64,000 nucleotides of DNA, taken from assembly GCA_000723505.1 (NCBI GenBank), contig HG934468.1, positions 2,574,798 through 2,638,797 on the forward strand. Direction: 5' to 3'. A program made the position numbers and the translations under genes. Shown one piece after another: positions 32,110 through 41,096 of this stretch. The notes under the pieces are model-generated. The model searched no databases, was not told the origin of the DNA, and saw nothing but the letters and a program-made list of their open reading frames with translations. Source of the DNA: Mucinivorans hirudinis. GTDB taxonomy: Bacteria > Bacteroidota > Bacteroidia > Bacteroidales > Rikenellaceae. Positions within the stretch are counted from its first letter, which is position 1. Every line of letters begins with the position of its first letter.

Positions 32110-33258
32110 TTACGCAAGTTTACGTGCACCGTCCGAAATAACCACAGGATATATCTTGCAGTTGATTCCGAATTTTTCGCGATATTTGGCCTGAACTGTC
32201 GAAATAAAATTGTCGTATTTGTCCACAGGTACAATATTGATAGTACAGCCGCCGAAGCCGCCACCCATCACGCGCGAACCCGTCACGCCGCACTCCTTGG
32301 CAACCTCGTTCACGAAGTCAAGTTCCTCGCACGACACTTCGTACAGAACCTGCATACCAATATGTGTGCCATACATACGTCGCCCTGCCAATTCGTAATC
32401 ACCCTTCTCCATTGCCGTACAAGCCTCCAAAAGTCTATCGACCTCTTGGCGAGCATACAGCGCGCGGATGTAATCCTCGGTAGTAACTTGACCGATGACC
32501 TCGTCAATCCACTCATATTCTGCATCACGCATAAACTCCACTTCGGGGTGTTTCGCTTGGATAGCCTTCACAACGCGTTCGCAACTTTCGCGGCGACGAT
32601 TGTAGGGCGAGCCTACCAAGGCGTGTTTAACACAGGTATCCACCAAGCAAACCTTATAGCCGTGAGCCTCAGGGTCGAAAGGAACATACTCGAACTCACC
32701 GCTCTTGCAATCCAAACGCATCAAGTGTCCTGCTTTACCGTGGATTGAAGCGAATTGATCCATAATACCGCACTTAACGCCAACATAGTTATGTTCGGTG
32801 GCTTGACCAATTTTTGCAAGCTCCATTTTCTCAAAACCAAGGTCGAGCATATCGTTAAGCGCGAAAGCATAAGTGCTCTCCAGTGCTGCCGACGAGCTCA
32901 TACCCGCACCAAGTGGCACATCACCCGCAAAAGCTGAGTCGAAACATTTTATAGACTTACCTCGCTTGATTATTTCGCGACATACGCCAAATATATATTT
33001 TGCCCAATGTTCTTTGGGAGCATCCTGTTCTTCGAGTCCGAACTCCGAATACTCATTCAAGTCGATGGAGTATACGCGGCATTTTTCCAAACCGTTGAAT
33101 TTGATTTCGGCAACCATCCCCTTGTCCACAGCGCCGGGGAGTACGAAACCGCCATTATAATCTGTGTGTTCACCGATGATGTTAATACGACCGGGCGAAG
33201 CATATACCGAGCCTGGTGAACCGAATTTTTCTGCAAAAATTTTTCTGATGTTTTCCAT
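32110..33258 (-). CDS. galK: Galactokinase
   Basis: A 382-residue GHMP kinase that phosphorylates galactose to galactose-1-phosphate. The galactokinase signature GRINIIGEHTDYNGG lies near the N terminus, the ATP loop PLGAGMSSSAALE near residue 120, and GGGFGGCTINIVP near the C terminus. The ATG at 33258 is chosen because everything upstream in frame is translated repeat DNA (Arg-Thr-Tyr and His-Ile-Thr runs). It is the last gene of a minus-strand galactose cluster with an MFS transporter, galM and a nucleotidyltransferase. Confidence 0.96.
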   Translation of the reverse strand: MENIRKIFAEKFGSPGSVYASPGRINIIGEHTDYNGGFVLPGAVDKGMVAEIKFNGLEKCRVYSIDLNEYSEFGLEEQDAPKEHWAKYIFGVCREIIKRGKSIKCFDSAFAGDVPLGAGMSSSAALESTYAFALNDMLDLGFEKMELAKIGQATEHNYVGVKCGIMDQFASIHGKAGHLMRLDCKSGEFEYVPFDPEAHGYKVCLVDTCVKHALVGSPYNRRRESCERVVKAIQAKHPEVEFMRDAEYEWIDEVIGQVTTEDYIRALYARQEVDRLLEACTAMEKGDYELAGRRMYGTHIGMQVLYEVSCEELDFVNEVAKECGVTGSRVMGGGFGGCTINIVPVDKYDNFISTVQAKYREKFGINCKIYPVVISDGARKLA

Positions 33259-33265
33259 TATTTTT

Positions 33266-33457
33266 TGTGATTTGTGATTTGTGATGATGTGATGATGTGA
33301 TGATGTGATGATGTGATGATGTGATGATGTGATGATGTGATTTGTGATTTGTGATGATGTGATTTTTAGAACCGACCTATAAGTCCTATAAGTCCTATAA
33401 GTCCTAAAAGTCCTAAAAGTCCTAAAAATCACAAATCACATCATCACTAATCACAAA
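33266..33457. repeat. Compound tandem-repeat spacer between transporter and galK
   Basis: The order is: GTGATTT units, about seven GTGATGAT units, GTGATTT units again, the core GTGATTTTTAGAACCGACCT (33354-33378 region), AAGTCCTAT/AAGTCCTAA units, and AATCACA units. It fills the whole gap between the MFS gene and galK. No promoter is obvious inside. Confidence 0.8.
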
Positions 33458-34762
33458 TTAATCAACCGGGATATTTTTGTTTACATTCTTGCTACCCACA
33501 AGGGCGTAATATAGCATATAGATACAGCCTGCGAAGATTACCCAATAGCTGCCCATATAGCCTGCGAAGTCGGCAACGCCACCTTGAATCAAAGGTAGAA
33601 TACCGCCGCCACAAACCATCACCATAAATATACCGGAACCCATTGCGGTATATTTCGCGCCAAGACCCTCTACCGCCAAATTGAAGATGCCACCCCACAT
33701 TACCGAAGTACACAAACCGCAAAGAACAAGGAACATCACATTGATAGGCACTGCCGCAAGACCGAAAGAAATGTCAGCCTTGAATACGGGCATATTCACG
33801 AAAGTGTCAATCGGAGTAAGGATTGCTGCAAGTGTAAGTGCGGCACCAAGTAAAGATACAGTCGTGAGCATAGTTTTAGCAGAGACCTTTGCGCCAAGTA
33901 TACCGCCAAAGATACGACCAATCATCATCATAAACCAGTATGTACCAACGACTGCCCCTGCAATGGTGGTATCCAATTCGGCAGCACCTGTGATATTTGC
34001 GTCCACAAAGATACTTTGGTCTGTCAGGAACAGATTGATAAAGTTAGGAATACCCACTTCAACACCTACATAAATAAAGATAGCTATTGCACCAAGCACA
34101 AAGTGGCGGAACGAAAGAGGAGAGTATTTGTCTTTCTCTTTGCTTTTGGTTGCACTTTCTGTTGCGGGCTCAGGAATTTTCACCAATGACAGCACGATAA
34201 ACACAACTGCGAAGATACCCATTGCTATAAAGAGCGCAGGATTTGCATTACTTACCGTTGCAGTTGCCACATTACCGATAAGATAACCGCCAAGAACAGG
34301 AACTACGGTTGCCGACAATGAATTGATTGAGCCGCCGAATTGAATAAGTTGGTTGCCCTTGTTACCGCCACCGCCGAGTGTGTTCAACATCGGGTTTACC
34401 ACCGTGTTCAACATACACATAGAGAAACCGGCAACGAAAGCACCCGTCAAATAGACTGCAAAGCTACCCGCGACACCCGACAAGAACATAACGCCAACAC
34501 CCGCAAATCCAACCACGATAGCCAATAGTGCCAATTTCTTGTAGCCCACCTTCTTGAGCAACATACCCGACGGAATACCCATAAAGGCGTAAGCAATAAA
34601 GTTTGCAAAGTTACCAAGCTGAGACATCCAGTTGGGAACTGCAAATTGATTCTTGATGATAACCCCGATAGGGTTAGACAAGCCCGTTACGAATGAAATC
34701 ATCGCAAACAACGCGAACATCATTACAATAGGCAAAACGTAATTTTGTTTTTTCTGTGTCAT
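33458..34762 (-). CDS. MFS sugar transporter (glucose/galactose type)
   Basis: A 434-residue protein with about 12 membrane helices and a central charged loop (ATESATKSKEKDKYSPLSF). The N-terminal pattern (LFAMISFVTGLSNPIGVIIK) and the internal NTVVNPMLNTLGG segment resemble the FucP/GluP sugar:proton symporters. Encoded between galK and galM, it most likely imports galactose or glucose. The GGGG tract near residue 133 is unusual but in frame. Confidence 0.88.
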   Translation of the reverse strand: MTQKKQNYVLPIVMMFALFAMISFVTGLSNPIGVIIKNQFAVPNWMSQLGNFANFIAYAFMGIPSGMLLKKVGYKKLALLAIVVGFAGVGVMFLSGVAGSFAVYLTGAFVAGFSMCMLNTVVNPMLNTLGGGGNKGNQLIQFGGSINSLSATVVPVLGGYLIGNVATATVSNANPALFIAMGIFAVVFIVLSLVKIPEPATESATKSKEKDKYSPLSFRHFVLGAIAIFIYVGVEVGIPNFINLFLTDQSIFVDANITGAAELDTTIAGAVVGTYWFMMMIGRIFGGILGAKVSAKTMLTTVSLLGAALTLAAILTPIDTFVNMPVFKADISFGLAAVPINVMFLVLCGLCTSVMWGGIFNLAVEGLGAKYTAMGSGIFMVMVCGGGILPLIQGGVADFAGYMGSYWVIFAGCIYMLYYALVGSKNVNKNIPVD

Positions 34763-34794
34763 AATTTTTTATTTGGTTTATTTGGTTTTTTTGC

Positions 34795-35057
34795 TGGTTT
34801 TAGGACGGGTAGGACTGGTAGGACGGGTAGGACGGGTAGGACTGGTAGGTCGGCACTAATCCTTGCGGCACGACCTACCCGTCCTAAAAGTCCTATATGT
34901 CCTACTCCCGTCCTACCCCCGTCCTACTCCCGTCCTACCCCCGTCCTACTCCCGTCCTACCCCCGTCCTACTCCCGTCCTACCCCCGTCCTACCCCCGTC
35001 CTACCCCCGTCCTACCCCCGTCCTATCTCCCGTCCTACCCCCGTCCTATCTCCCTCT
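34795..35057. repeat. Tandem-repeat spacer with inverted arms
   Basis: Copies of TAGGACGGG/TAGGACTGG (34801-34853), then AGGTCGGCACTAATCC, then a long run of CCCGTCCTACC-type 11-bp units (about a dozen, 34866-35055). The two runs are complementary to each other and could form a cruciform. The end of the next gene (stop side of the four-helix-bundle protein) lies at its right edge. Confidence 0.8.
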
Positions 35058-35594
35058 GCTTTTTACTCGTGCTGCATACATTCTTTCATTGATACCACCC
35101 TCGCGCAAGAAGCGTTCTTCCATTGATTCCAATAGCCTCTTCAAGAGATACATTGCTTGGTGAATCAGACAAATCATAATGTTGGCAACCGTATCAGCCG
35201 AGCGAGTTCTAATTATCTCCCTATAATGTTCAAAGCATTCGTCCTTTTGTCGTCCCATACCTCTGACATACACCACTCTTTCGTCCTCGATGCCCCATAA
35301 TTCAAATTCGCCGTTACGCAAATAATCCTTATAATCCTCCAATAACTCGCCAAGCGAGGCACGTGCTATGTTGGTAAGAAACAGTTCCGACTTTGTCGAG
35401 GTGGCTGCCGCCAAATTCCCCTCGGCAATATTTTGCTTGCCGCTACGTGCCGCCTGCACCATTTGGTCATACGTGCGGTCGCTCTTTTGAAGAAATCGTT
35501 CGCAAAAAATTAAAGTCGCATCGTAGATTATTTCTGTCTTTCGATAGCACTTCAGACTGCGATAACCACCGCTTTTTGCGAAAATTTCGGACAT
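35046..35594 (-). CDS. Four-helix-bundle protein (23S rRNA-IVP-like)
   Basis: A 182-residue helical protein: YRSLKCYRKTEIIYDATLIF, then MVQAARSGKQNIAEGNLAAA and SLGELLEDYKDYLRNG. This is the bacterial four-helix-bundle family first noticed inside intervening sequences of 23S rRNA genes; the EG-N-A and LGELLE motifs are typical. Function unknown. Its C terminus (SRGR) runs into the tandem-repeat array, so the last residues may vary. It sits in the middle of the galactose cluster without obvious metabolic role. Confidence 0.85.
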   Translation of the reverse strand: MSEIFAKSGGYRSLKCYRKTEIIYDATLIFCERFLQKSDRTYDQMVQAARSGKQNIAEGNLAAATSTKSELFLTNIARASLGELLEDYKDYLRNGEFELWGIEDERVVYVRGMGRQKDECFEHYREIIRTRSADTVANIMICLIHQAMYLLKRLLESMEERFLREGGINERMYAARVKSRGR

Positions 35595-35608
35595 AGTGGG
35601 GGGCGGGG

Positions 35609-36661
35609 TTAATTGGTTGCTGAGAAGGTGTATATTATCGTCTCTTGGTATATCTCTTCAGGTTGCAATACCACGCTTGGAAACTGCGGCTTATTCGGCG
35701 AATCCGGAAAAGCCTGACACTCCATAGCCACACCACTTCTATCCTCGTACTCCACCCCCATTTTACTCATAGGGCTGCCACTAAGCCAGTTGCCCGTGTA
35801 GATTTGAATTCCGGGTTGAGTGGTGCTCACCGAGACTTTGCGTCCGCTCTGCGGCTCGTACAAACATCCCGCATAGCTTAATTTACCCTTTTGAAAACCG
35901 TCAATCGCCCAGCAGTGGTCATACCCCTTACCATATTTCAGGTGGATGTAATCATCCCCGATACGCTCGCCAATCAAGTGCTGTTCAAGGAAATCCATCG
36001 GCGTACCCACAACACTTTCCAACTCTCCCGTAGGAATTGCCGTGTCGTCAGTGGGAAGGAATTTCTCAGCGGCAAGTTGCAGGTAGTGGTCGTGAATGTT
36101 GCCGTTGCCATCGCCTTTAAGATTGAAATAGACGTGGTTAGTAAGATTTACGATTGTCTTTGTATCGGATTTTGCATAGTAGGTTATCTCCAAATTGCAA
36201 TCATCATCCCAATCGTAGCACGCCTCCACATTCAAAATACCGGGATAACCCTCCTCACCCGCTGCACTCATATAGGAGAAGACAACACGGTTGGTCTCCA
36301 CGCGAGATTCCCACACGCGATTTTGGAAGCCCGTTGGTCCGCCGTGCAGGTGGTTCGGTCCGTTATTAATAGCCAAGCGGTACTCCGCACCATCCAGCGA
36401 AAACTTGCCTCTGGCAATGCGGTTGGCATATCGCCCGACGCTCTTGCCCATAGCGGGACCATCACTTACATAGTCCTGCCACTTGCCGTAACCTAGGGCA
36501 ACATCTGCCAAATCACCATTCTTATCGGGCACAATTACACTCACAATCGAAGCACCATAGTTGGTAAGCCGAATTGAGCACCCTTTGGCGTTGGTCATCG
36601 TGTAGAGGATTATCGCCTCGCCCTGGGGGGTCATTCCCCAGATTTCTTGAGTTATTTCCAT
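35609..36661 (-). CDS. galM: Aldose 1-epimerase (mutarotase)
   Basis: A 350-residue GalM, which interconverts alpha and beta galactose ahead of galactokinase. Typical segments: LTNYGASIVSVIVPDKNG, GKSVGRYANRIARGKF, NGPNHLHGG (the catalytic His region), LTNHVYFNLKGDG (second His) and TTQPGIQIYTGNWL with a catalytic Glu toward the C terminus (VALECQAFPDSPN-like; here VAMECQAFPDSPN). It overlaps the upstream nucleotidyltransferase gene by 10 bp, so they are co-translated. Confidence 0.95.
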   Translation of the reverse strand: MEITQEIWGMTPQGEAIILYTMTNAKGCSIRLTNYGASIVSVIVPDKNGDLADVALGYGKWQDYVSDGPAMGKSVGRYANRIARGKFSLDGAEYRLAINNGPNHLHGGPTGFQNRVWESRVETNRVVFSYMSAAGEEGYPGILNVEACYDWDDDCNLEITYYAKSDTKTIVNLTNHVYFNLKGDGNGNIHDHYLQLAAEKFLPTDDTAIPTGELESVVGTPMDFLEQHLIGERIGDDYIHLKYGKGYDHCWAIDGFQKGKLSYAGCLYEPQSGRKVSVSTTQPGIQIYTGNWLSGSPMSKMGVEYEDRSGVAMECQAFPDSPNKPQFPSVVLQPEEIYQETIIYTFSATN

Positions 36662-37563
36662 AGGTTAGAAGGGTAAATTCCCGCAGCAATAAGTTTCTTT
36701 ATATTCTCCATAGTAACAGGTTTGTCCTCTATATAAGTTACTCCAAACCAGTCTGATGTGGTTTTAAGAACTTTCATAGTAGCAACACCGTCCTTCATTA
36801 GTTTATTGACCATCAACGGTATAAAGAATTCGGATTTCAGATTTTCGTAGTTCGTCTTATCCGATAGGAAATTAACAAAAAACTCTTCCGAATATTGGAA
36901 ATAGTCGGGCGTAAAGCCGAAGAGATTCATCGAAACAGGTGTATTTTCCTCAATCGTAGTCTCGGTTTCGCCCTCAATGAAGACAATAGAGCCCCCTTTG
37001 CGTATGATTTTTGTGCGCTCAACCATACCAATAAGGTTTCCATCACCGTTTACTTCGCATACACCGCGACTAACAGTACCGTTTTCAGAAAGTGTCTTTG
37101 AAACCTCATAACCAACCATTGCATAGTTGTTTTTCTCACCAGCAATTTCAGTTAAGTATTTACCCATCACAGCAATAGCATTCTCGCCATAGAAGTCATC
37201 GGCATTGATAACTGCAAAATTTTCGTTGATAACCTGCGCTGCCATCATCACTGCGTGGTTTGTTCCCCACGGTTTTTCGCGACCTTCGGGCACTGCAAAA
37301 CCTGCGGGAAGTTTGTCAAGCTCCTGATAAACATACTCAACCTCGATTTTACCGCCAAAATGTTCTTTATTAAAAACAGCCTTGAAATCATTGGCAAAGA
37401 AGCCGCGAATTACAAATACGACTTTACCGAATCCGCCGCGAATGGCATCGTAAACCGAATAATCGAGAATAGCTTCTCCGCCCGGACCTACGCCGTCCAT
37501 CTGTTTGAGTGAGCCGTAGCGAGAACCCATTCCCGCCGCAAGTACAAGTAGTGTTGGTTTCAT
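36652..37563 (-). CDS. Sugar-1-phosphate nucleotidyltransferase
   Basis: A 303-residue NTP_transferase with LVLAAGMGSRYGSLKQMDGV at the N terminus (GxGxR...K signature), WGTNHAVMMAA and NADDFYG as nucleotide and metal-binding motifs. As the first gene of the galactose cluster, before galM and galK, it may turn galactose-1-phosphate into a UDP-sugar in place of GalT, which is not seen here. That substrate is inference. The start ATG at 37563 directly follows an AT-rich leader. Confidence 0.85.
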   Translation of the reverse strand: MKPTLLVLAAGMGSRYGSLKQMDGVGPGGEAILDYSVYDAIRGGFGKVVFVIRGFFANDFKAVFNKEHFGGKIEVEYVYQELDKLPAGFAVPEGREKPWGTNHAVMMAAQVINENFAVINADDFYGENAIAVMGKYLTEIAGEKNNYAMVGYEVSKTLSENGTVSRGVCEVNGDGNLIGMVERTKIIRKGGSIVFIEGETETTIEENTPVSMNLFGFTPDYFQYSEEFFVNFLSDKTNYENLKSEFFIPLMVNKLMKDGVATMKVLKTTSDWFGVTYIEDKPVTMENIKKLIAAGIYPSNLWK

Positions 37564-37802
37564 ATTTTTTTATTTAATAAGAATTGTTAATTAAGGGGGC
37601 TTATAAAAATTAGCAGAACATAATCTTGGAGTTGTTCACAGAAATGTTCCGCTGTTCTTTTGGTATTTTCGTAAACCACCATAAGAATTTCGGTAACCAA
37701 GAACAAATTCTTAATTCCTCAATTCTTAATTTTTGTACAATACTATCACAAATATAGGAATAATAATCTATCTTTGCAAAAGTTTTCTCACACTCACGGA
37801 CG
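37564..37802. other. Divergent intergenic region with IS-end-like repeat
   Basis: Contains GGGGGCTTATAAAAATTAG (37590s), a variant of the palindromic intergenic repeat, and a stretch around 37618-37668 (CTTGGAGTTGTTCACAGAAA and on) that resembles 46761-46808. It drives the galactose cluster to the left and the M23-like gene to the right. No clear promoter was identified. Confidence 0.35.
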
Positions 37803-38645
37803 ATGATTTGGTCAAAATTTGTTAAATATCTAACCGAAAGGCAAAAACTTTCGCTTCGCAACATACGTAGTGGGCAGGAAATATGGCACTTATTCGTAAG
37901 TCGTCTGAACCTTATGCTTGCCTCGCTCACATTGGTTGTCATCCTATTTGTGGTAATTCTTACCACGGTTGCCTACACCCCCATTCTCGACCTTATCCCC
38001 GGCTATCCGGGTAATAGATCGCGCCAACTGATTCTCGAAAACATAGCGCGACTGGACTCTATGGAGACGTTGGTGGTGCGTTGGGAACGCTACAACCGCG
38101 ATATACAGATGGTAATGGATGGGGTAAACGTGAGTTCGCTCACTGAGGATACCATTATCAAAAGCAGTAAAACCTCGCCCTTCCCTCGCTCGGTGAGCGA
38201 CTCGCTACTCAGAAAACAAATAGAGACCGACAGCAGTTATATGCTCGTCAGGAGCAATCCTCGCCAAAGGGCTGAGGTCTCGTTTTCGATAATTTCGCCC
38301 GTGGGAGGCACGATTGTCCGCCCGTTCAACCCCAAACAGGGTATGTTCGGAGTGGAGATTGCGCCGCAACCCAACCAAGCTGTTATGGCTGTGATGGACG
38401 GAACGGTGATTTCAACCGGATGGACAACCGAGAGCGGCAACTCAATAACAATTCAGCACGCCGGAAATATGGTGTCCATATATAGACGTGCAGCACGGAT
38501 TTTGGCTCAAACGGGTCAGAGGGTGCGCTCGGGAGAGGCTATAGCAATCACCTCAACACAAACATCGGAGCGAACACCGCTACTAATTTTTGAACTCTGG
38601 AACAATGGCAATGCCGTAGACCCGGAAAATTATATAACCTTTTAG
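37803..38645 (+). CDS. M23-family (LytM-like) protein, probably catalytically inactive
   Basis: A 280-residue protein with a cytoplasmic N-terminal tail, one membrane helix (LNLMLASLTLVVILFVVILT), a coiled periplasmic stretch and a C-terminal LytM-like barrel (VRPFNPKQGMFGVEIAPQPN through FELWNNGNAVDPENYI). Active M23 peptidases have HxxxD and HxH zinc ligands; here the first histidine is replaced in FNPKQGM and HxH reads FEL. It is therefore a non-catalytic LytM protein of the EnvC/NlpD kind, which usually activates cell-wall amidases at division. It precedes exbB. Confidence 0.78.
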   Translation: MIWSKFVKYLTERQKLSLRNIRSGQEIWHLFVSRLNLMLASLTLVVILFVVILTTVAYTPILDLIPGYPGNRSRQLILENIARLDSMETLVVRWERYNRDIQMVMDGVNVSSLTEDTIIKSSKTSPFPRSVSDSLLRKQIETDSSYMLVRSNPRQRAEVSFSIISPVGGTIVRPFNPKQGMFGVEIAPQPNQAVMAVMDGTVISTGWTTESGNSITIQHAGNMVSIYRRAARILAQTGQRVRSGEAIAITSTQTSERTPLLIFELWNNGNAVDPENYITF

Positions 38646-38659
38646 TTATGGTTTTTTGA

Positions 38660-38862
38660 GATGGTAGGACTTTCTAGGACTTTCTAGGACTTTCTAGGAC
38701 TTTCTAGGACTTTCTAGGACTTTCTTTCTAGGACTTTCTTTCTAGGACTTTCTTTCTAGGACTTTTAGGACTCGTAGGACTTTTAGGTCGGCTCTAAAAA
38801 ATCACAAATCACAAATCACAAATCACAAATCACAAATCACAAATCACAAATCACAAATCACA
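38660..38862. repeat. Tandem-repeat spacer before exbB
   Basis: About six TAGGACTTTC units, three extended TTTCTAGGACTTTC units, then TAGGACTTTTAGG, the core AGGTCGGCTCTAAAAAATCAC, and about nine AAATCAC units ending directly at the exbB start. Same build as the spacers of the galactose cluster but in the opposite orientation. Confidence 0.8.
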
Positions 38863-38864
38863 AT

Positions 38865-39512
38865 ATGCTATTACTACAAGTTGCGCCGGCTCAAACTATG
38901 GGGCTGGGTTCGTTAATTCTGGCGGGCGGATGGCTGATGATTCCGCTAGGTATTTTATTAGCAATCACTATTTTCATCTTTGCCGAGCGGTTTGTTGCAA
39001 TTCGCCGTGCAATGGAGCCCGATAATAAGTTCCTATACTTTATCCGCGATTTGATTTACGATGGCAAGGTGAGCGAAGCCATTGCCGCCTGCCGCAAACG
39101 AAACACCCCAATCGCCCGTATGATTGAGAAGGGGATTATGAGTCTTGGTCGCCCATCGAAGGATATACACTCCTCAATCGAAAATGTGGGCAATCTGGAG
39201 GTGTCGCGTTTGGAGAACGGACTGCCCTTTTTGGCAACAGTTGCGGGTGGTGCTCCGATGATTGGTTTTTTGGGTACGGTAATCGGTATGGTGCAGGCAT
39301 TTATGAACCTTTCGGAGGCTGGTGGCGGTGTTGATATGGCACTGCTCTCAAGCGGTATATATACGGCGATGATAACAACTGTCGGAGGTCTTATCGTGGG
39401 TATTCCCGCCTACTTCGGTTATAACTATCTGGTTGCCCGCATCGAGAAGTTGGTCTTCCAAATGGAGGCTAACACGATGGCATTTATTGATATGATTTCG
39501 GTGGAAAATTGA
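38865..39512 (+). CDS. exbB: ExbB/TolQ/MotA-type proton channel protein
   Basis: A 215-residue inner-membrane protein with three membrane helices (LILAGGWLMIPLGILLAITI near the N terminus; LATVAGGAPMIGFLGTVIGM and MITTVGGLIVGIPAYFGYNY later) and a large cytoplasmic loop between the first and second (AIRRAMEPDNKFLYFIRDL). ExbB with ExbD powers TonB-dependent uptake at the outer membrane. In most genomes exbD follows at once; here an R-M pair of 1.5 kb intervenes. The tandem repeats end at its start codon. Confidence 0.92.
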   Translation: MLLLQVAPAQTMGLGSLILAGGWLMIPLGILLAITIFIFAERFVAIRRAMEPDNKFLYFIRDLIYDGKVSEAIAACRKRNTPIARMIEKGIMSLGRPSKDIHSSIENVGNLEVSRLENGLPFLATVAGGAPMIGFLGTVIGMVQAFMNLSEAGGGVDMALLSSGIYTAMITTVGGLIVGIPAYFGYNYLVARIEKLVFQMEANTMAFIDMISVEN

Positions 39513-39532
39513 TTAGGTGTTTAGTTGTTTTT

Positions 39533-40405
39533 ATGAATAAAAAATCAGAAATAACAATTTTGCTTGGCGATTGTGCCGAGCAGTTGCGTCGAATCCCCGA
39601 TAATTCGGTGGATTTGATTGTTACTTCGCCGCCCTATGCCGACCAGCGCAAAACAACATACGGAGGTGTCAGAGCCGATAAATATGTGGAGTGGTTTGCG
39701 CCAATAGCAGCCGAGCTCAAACGGGTACTCAAACCATCAGGCACGTTCATCCTCAATATTAAAGAGAAAGTTATAGCGGGCGAACGCAGTACTTATGTTA
39801 TGGAGCTGATTTTGGAGATGAGGCAACAAGGATGGCTCTGGACAGAGGAGTTTATTTGGCACAAAAAGAACAGCTTTCCCGGCAAGTGGTCAAACCGTTT
39901 CAGGGATAGTTGGGAGCGACTTTTGCAATTCAACAAGGAGCGTAAATTTGCTATGTATCAGCAGGCTGTTATGGTTCCGGTGGGAGATTGGGCAAAGAGC
40001 AGATTGAAGAACCTGAGCGAAACGGACAAAGTGAGGGATAATGCCAAGAATGGTAGCGGTTTTGGCAAGAATGTGTCTAATTGGCAGGGGCGTGATATGG
40101 TATACCCGACCAATGTACTCCACTTGGCAACGGAATGCAACAACAAAAATCACAGTGCGGCATTTCCGCGTGAGCTGCCGGAATGGTTTATCAAATTGTT
40201 CACTCGCGAGGGCGACACCATCTTAGACCCCTTTATGGGTAGCGGGACTACCGTTTTCGCAGCCTCTGAAATGGGTCGCAATGCTATTGGCATTGAGATT
40301 GTTCCCGACTATTTTGAAATGGTTAAGTCACAGATAGCAACACAGCCCAATAATAGCACACGTAAAAATGATAGAACAACAACTTCGCAACTATGTAGAG
40401 TGTAA
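39533..40405 (+). CDS. Type II DNA methyltransferase (beta class, N4-C or N6-A)
   Basis: A 290-residue protein from ATG 39533 (MNKKSEITILLGDCAEQLRR); the upstream in-frame start at 39509 overlaps exbB. Catalytic motif IV TSPPYADQ comes before SAM motif I DPFMGSGTT (near the C terminus), the beta-class order. SPPY suggests cytosine-N4 or adenine-N6 methylation. It would protect the site cut by the downstream endonuclease, whose start lies 38 bp inside this gene. It lies 20 bp after exbB, within the exb operon. Confidence 0.92.
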   Translation: MNKKSEITILLGDCAEQLRRIPDNSVDLIVTSPPYADQRKTTYGGVRADKYVEWFAPIAAELKRVLKPSGTFILNIKEKVIAGERSTYVMELILEMRQQGWLWTEEFIWHKKNSFPGKWSNRFRDSWERLLQFNKERKFAMYQQAVMVPVGDWAKSRLKNLSETDKVRDNAKNGSGFGKNVSNWQGRDMVYPTNVLHLATECNNKNHSAAFPRELPEWFIKLFTREGDTILDPFMGSGTTVFAASEMGRNAIGIEIVPDYFEMVKSQIATQPNNSTRKNDRTTTSQLCRV

Positions 40406-41096
40406 TATTGCAGATTTTCACCGTAAACGAATTGCATCATTAGACGGATTGAAACTCTCAAAGGTGCTCAAACGCAAGAATCCATACCTCTTTCGGGCAA
40501 AAAATATGCTCACTGCCCAGGGGATAGTGCGTGCATTGGTGGATGCTCATATTTCGTCAAACGAAGAAACTATTTTTGGTGATTGGTTGGAGGGGTTGGC
40601 TATATATGTATGTTCAGAAATATATTCAGGCAGAAAATCAGGTATTACCGGTATTGATTTAGAGTTTGACAAAGAAGGAATTCGATATATTGTGTCCATA
40701 AAATCGGGCCCAAACTGGGGAAATAGTTCACAAATAAAAAAGATGATTTCGGATTTCAACTCAGCCCGAAAAACATTGCGCACCTCAAATTCTACTATCA
40801 ATATCATTGCCGTGAATGGTTGCTGTTACGGGAAAGATAATACTCCTGACAAGGGTTCATACTTTAAGTATTGCGGTCAGCAGTTTTGGGAGTTTATCTC
40901 AGGAAATGAGAACTTGTATATAAATATTATCGAACCTCTTGGTACTAAAGCTCGTCAGAGGAATGATGAGTTTGTTGAGCTTTACTCAAAAATGATCAAC
41001 AGATTTACTGTTGAATTTGCAAATGAGTTTTGTGATGAAGATGGAACTATCTTATGGGAAAAGTTAGTAAAATTTAATTCGGAAAAGAGAATATAA
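40368..41096 (+). CDS. Type II restriction endonuclease (PmeII-like, PD-(D/E)XK)
   Basis: A 242-residue protein. GDWLEGLAIYV (E75), GITGIDLEF (D97) and VSIKSGPNWGNSSQ (K112) make a variant PD-(D/E)XK core with S at the E position of ExK. The SGPNWGNS segment is, as I recall, typical of PmeII-type endonucleases. It overlaps the methyltransferase gene by 38 bp. Its TAA overlaps the exbD ATG by one base (TAATG), so exbD translation is coupled to it. Recognition sequence cannot be predicted. Confidence 0.8.
   Translation: MIEQQLRNYVECNIADFHRKRIASLDGLKLSKVLKRKNPYLFRAKNMLTAQGIVRALVDAHISSNEETIFGDWLEGLAIYVCSEIYSGRKSGITGIDLEFDKEGIRYIVSIKSGPNWGNSSQIKKMISDFNSARKTLRTSNSTINIIAVNGCCYGKDNTPDKGSYFKYCGQQFWEFISGNENLYINIIEPLGTKARQRNDEFVELYSKMINRFTVEFANEFCDEDGTILWEKLVKFNSEKRI

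Noticed and set aside
33259-33432. N-terminal extension of galactokinase
   Set aside because: The extra 58 residues are translated repeat DNA; the family start is MENIRKIFAEKFG at 33258.
33266-33457. CRISPR-like array
   Set aside because: Units are 7-9 bp and back-to-back, with no unique spacers and no cas genes; same reasoning for 34795-35057 and 38660-38862.
34745-35163. Three overlapping ORFs rich in Pro-Thr-Pro-Val-Leu
   Set aside because: They are translations of the tandem repeat CCCGTCCTACC in all three frames.
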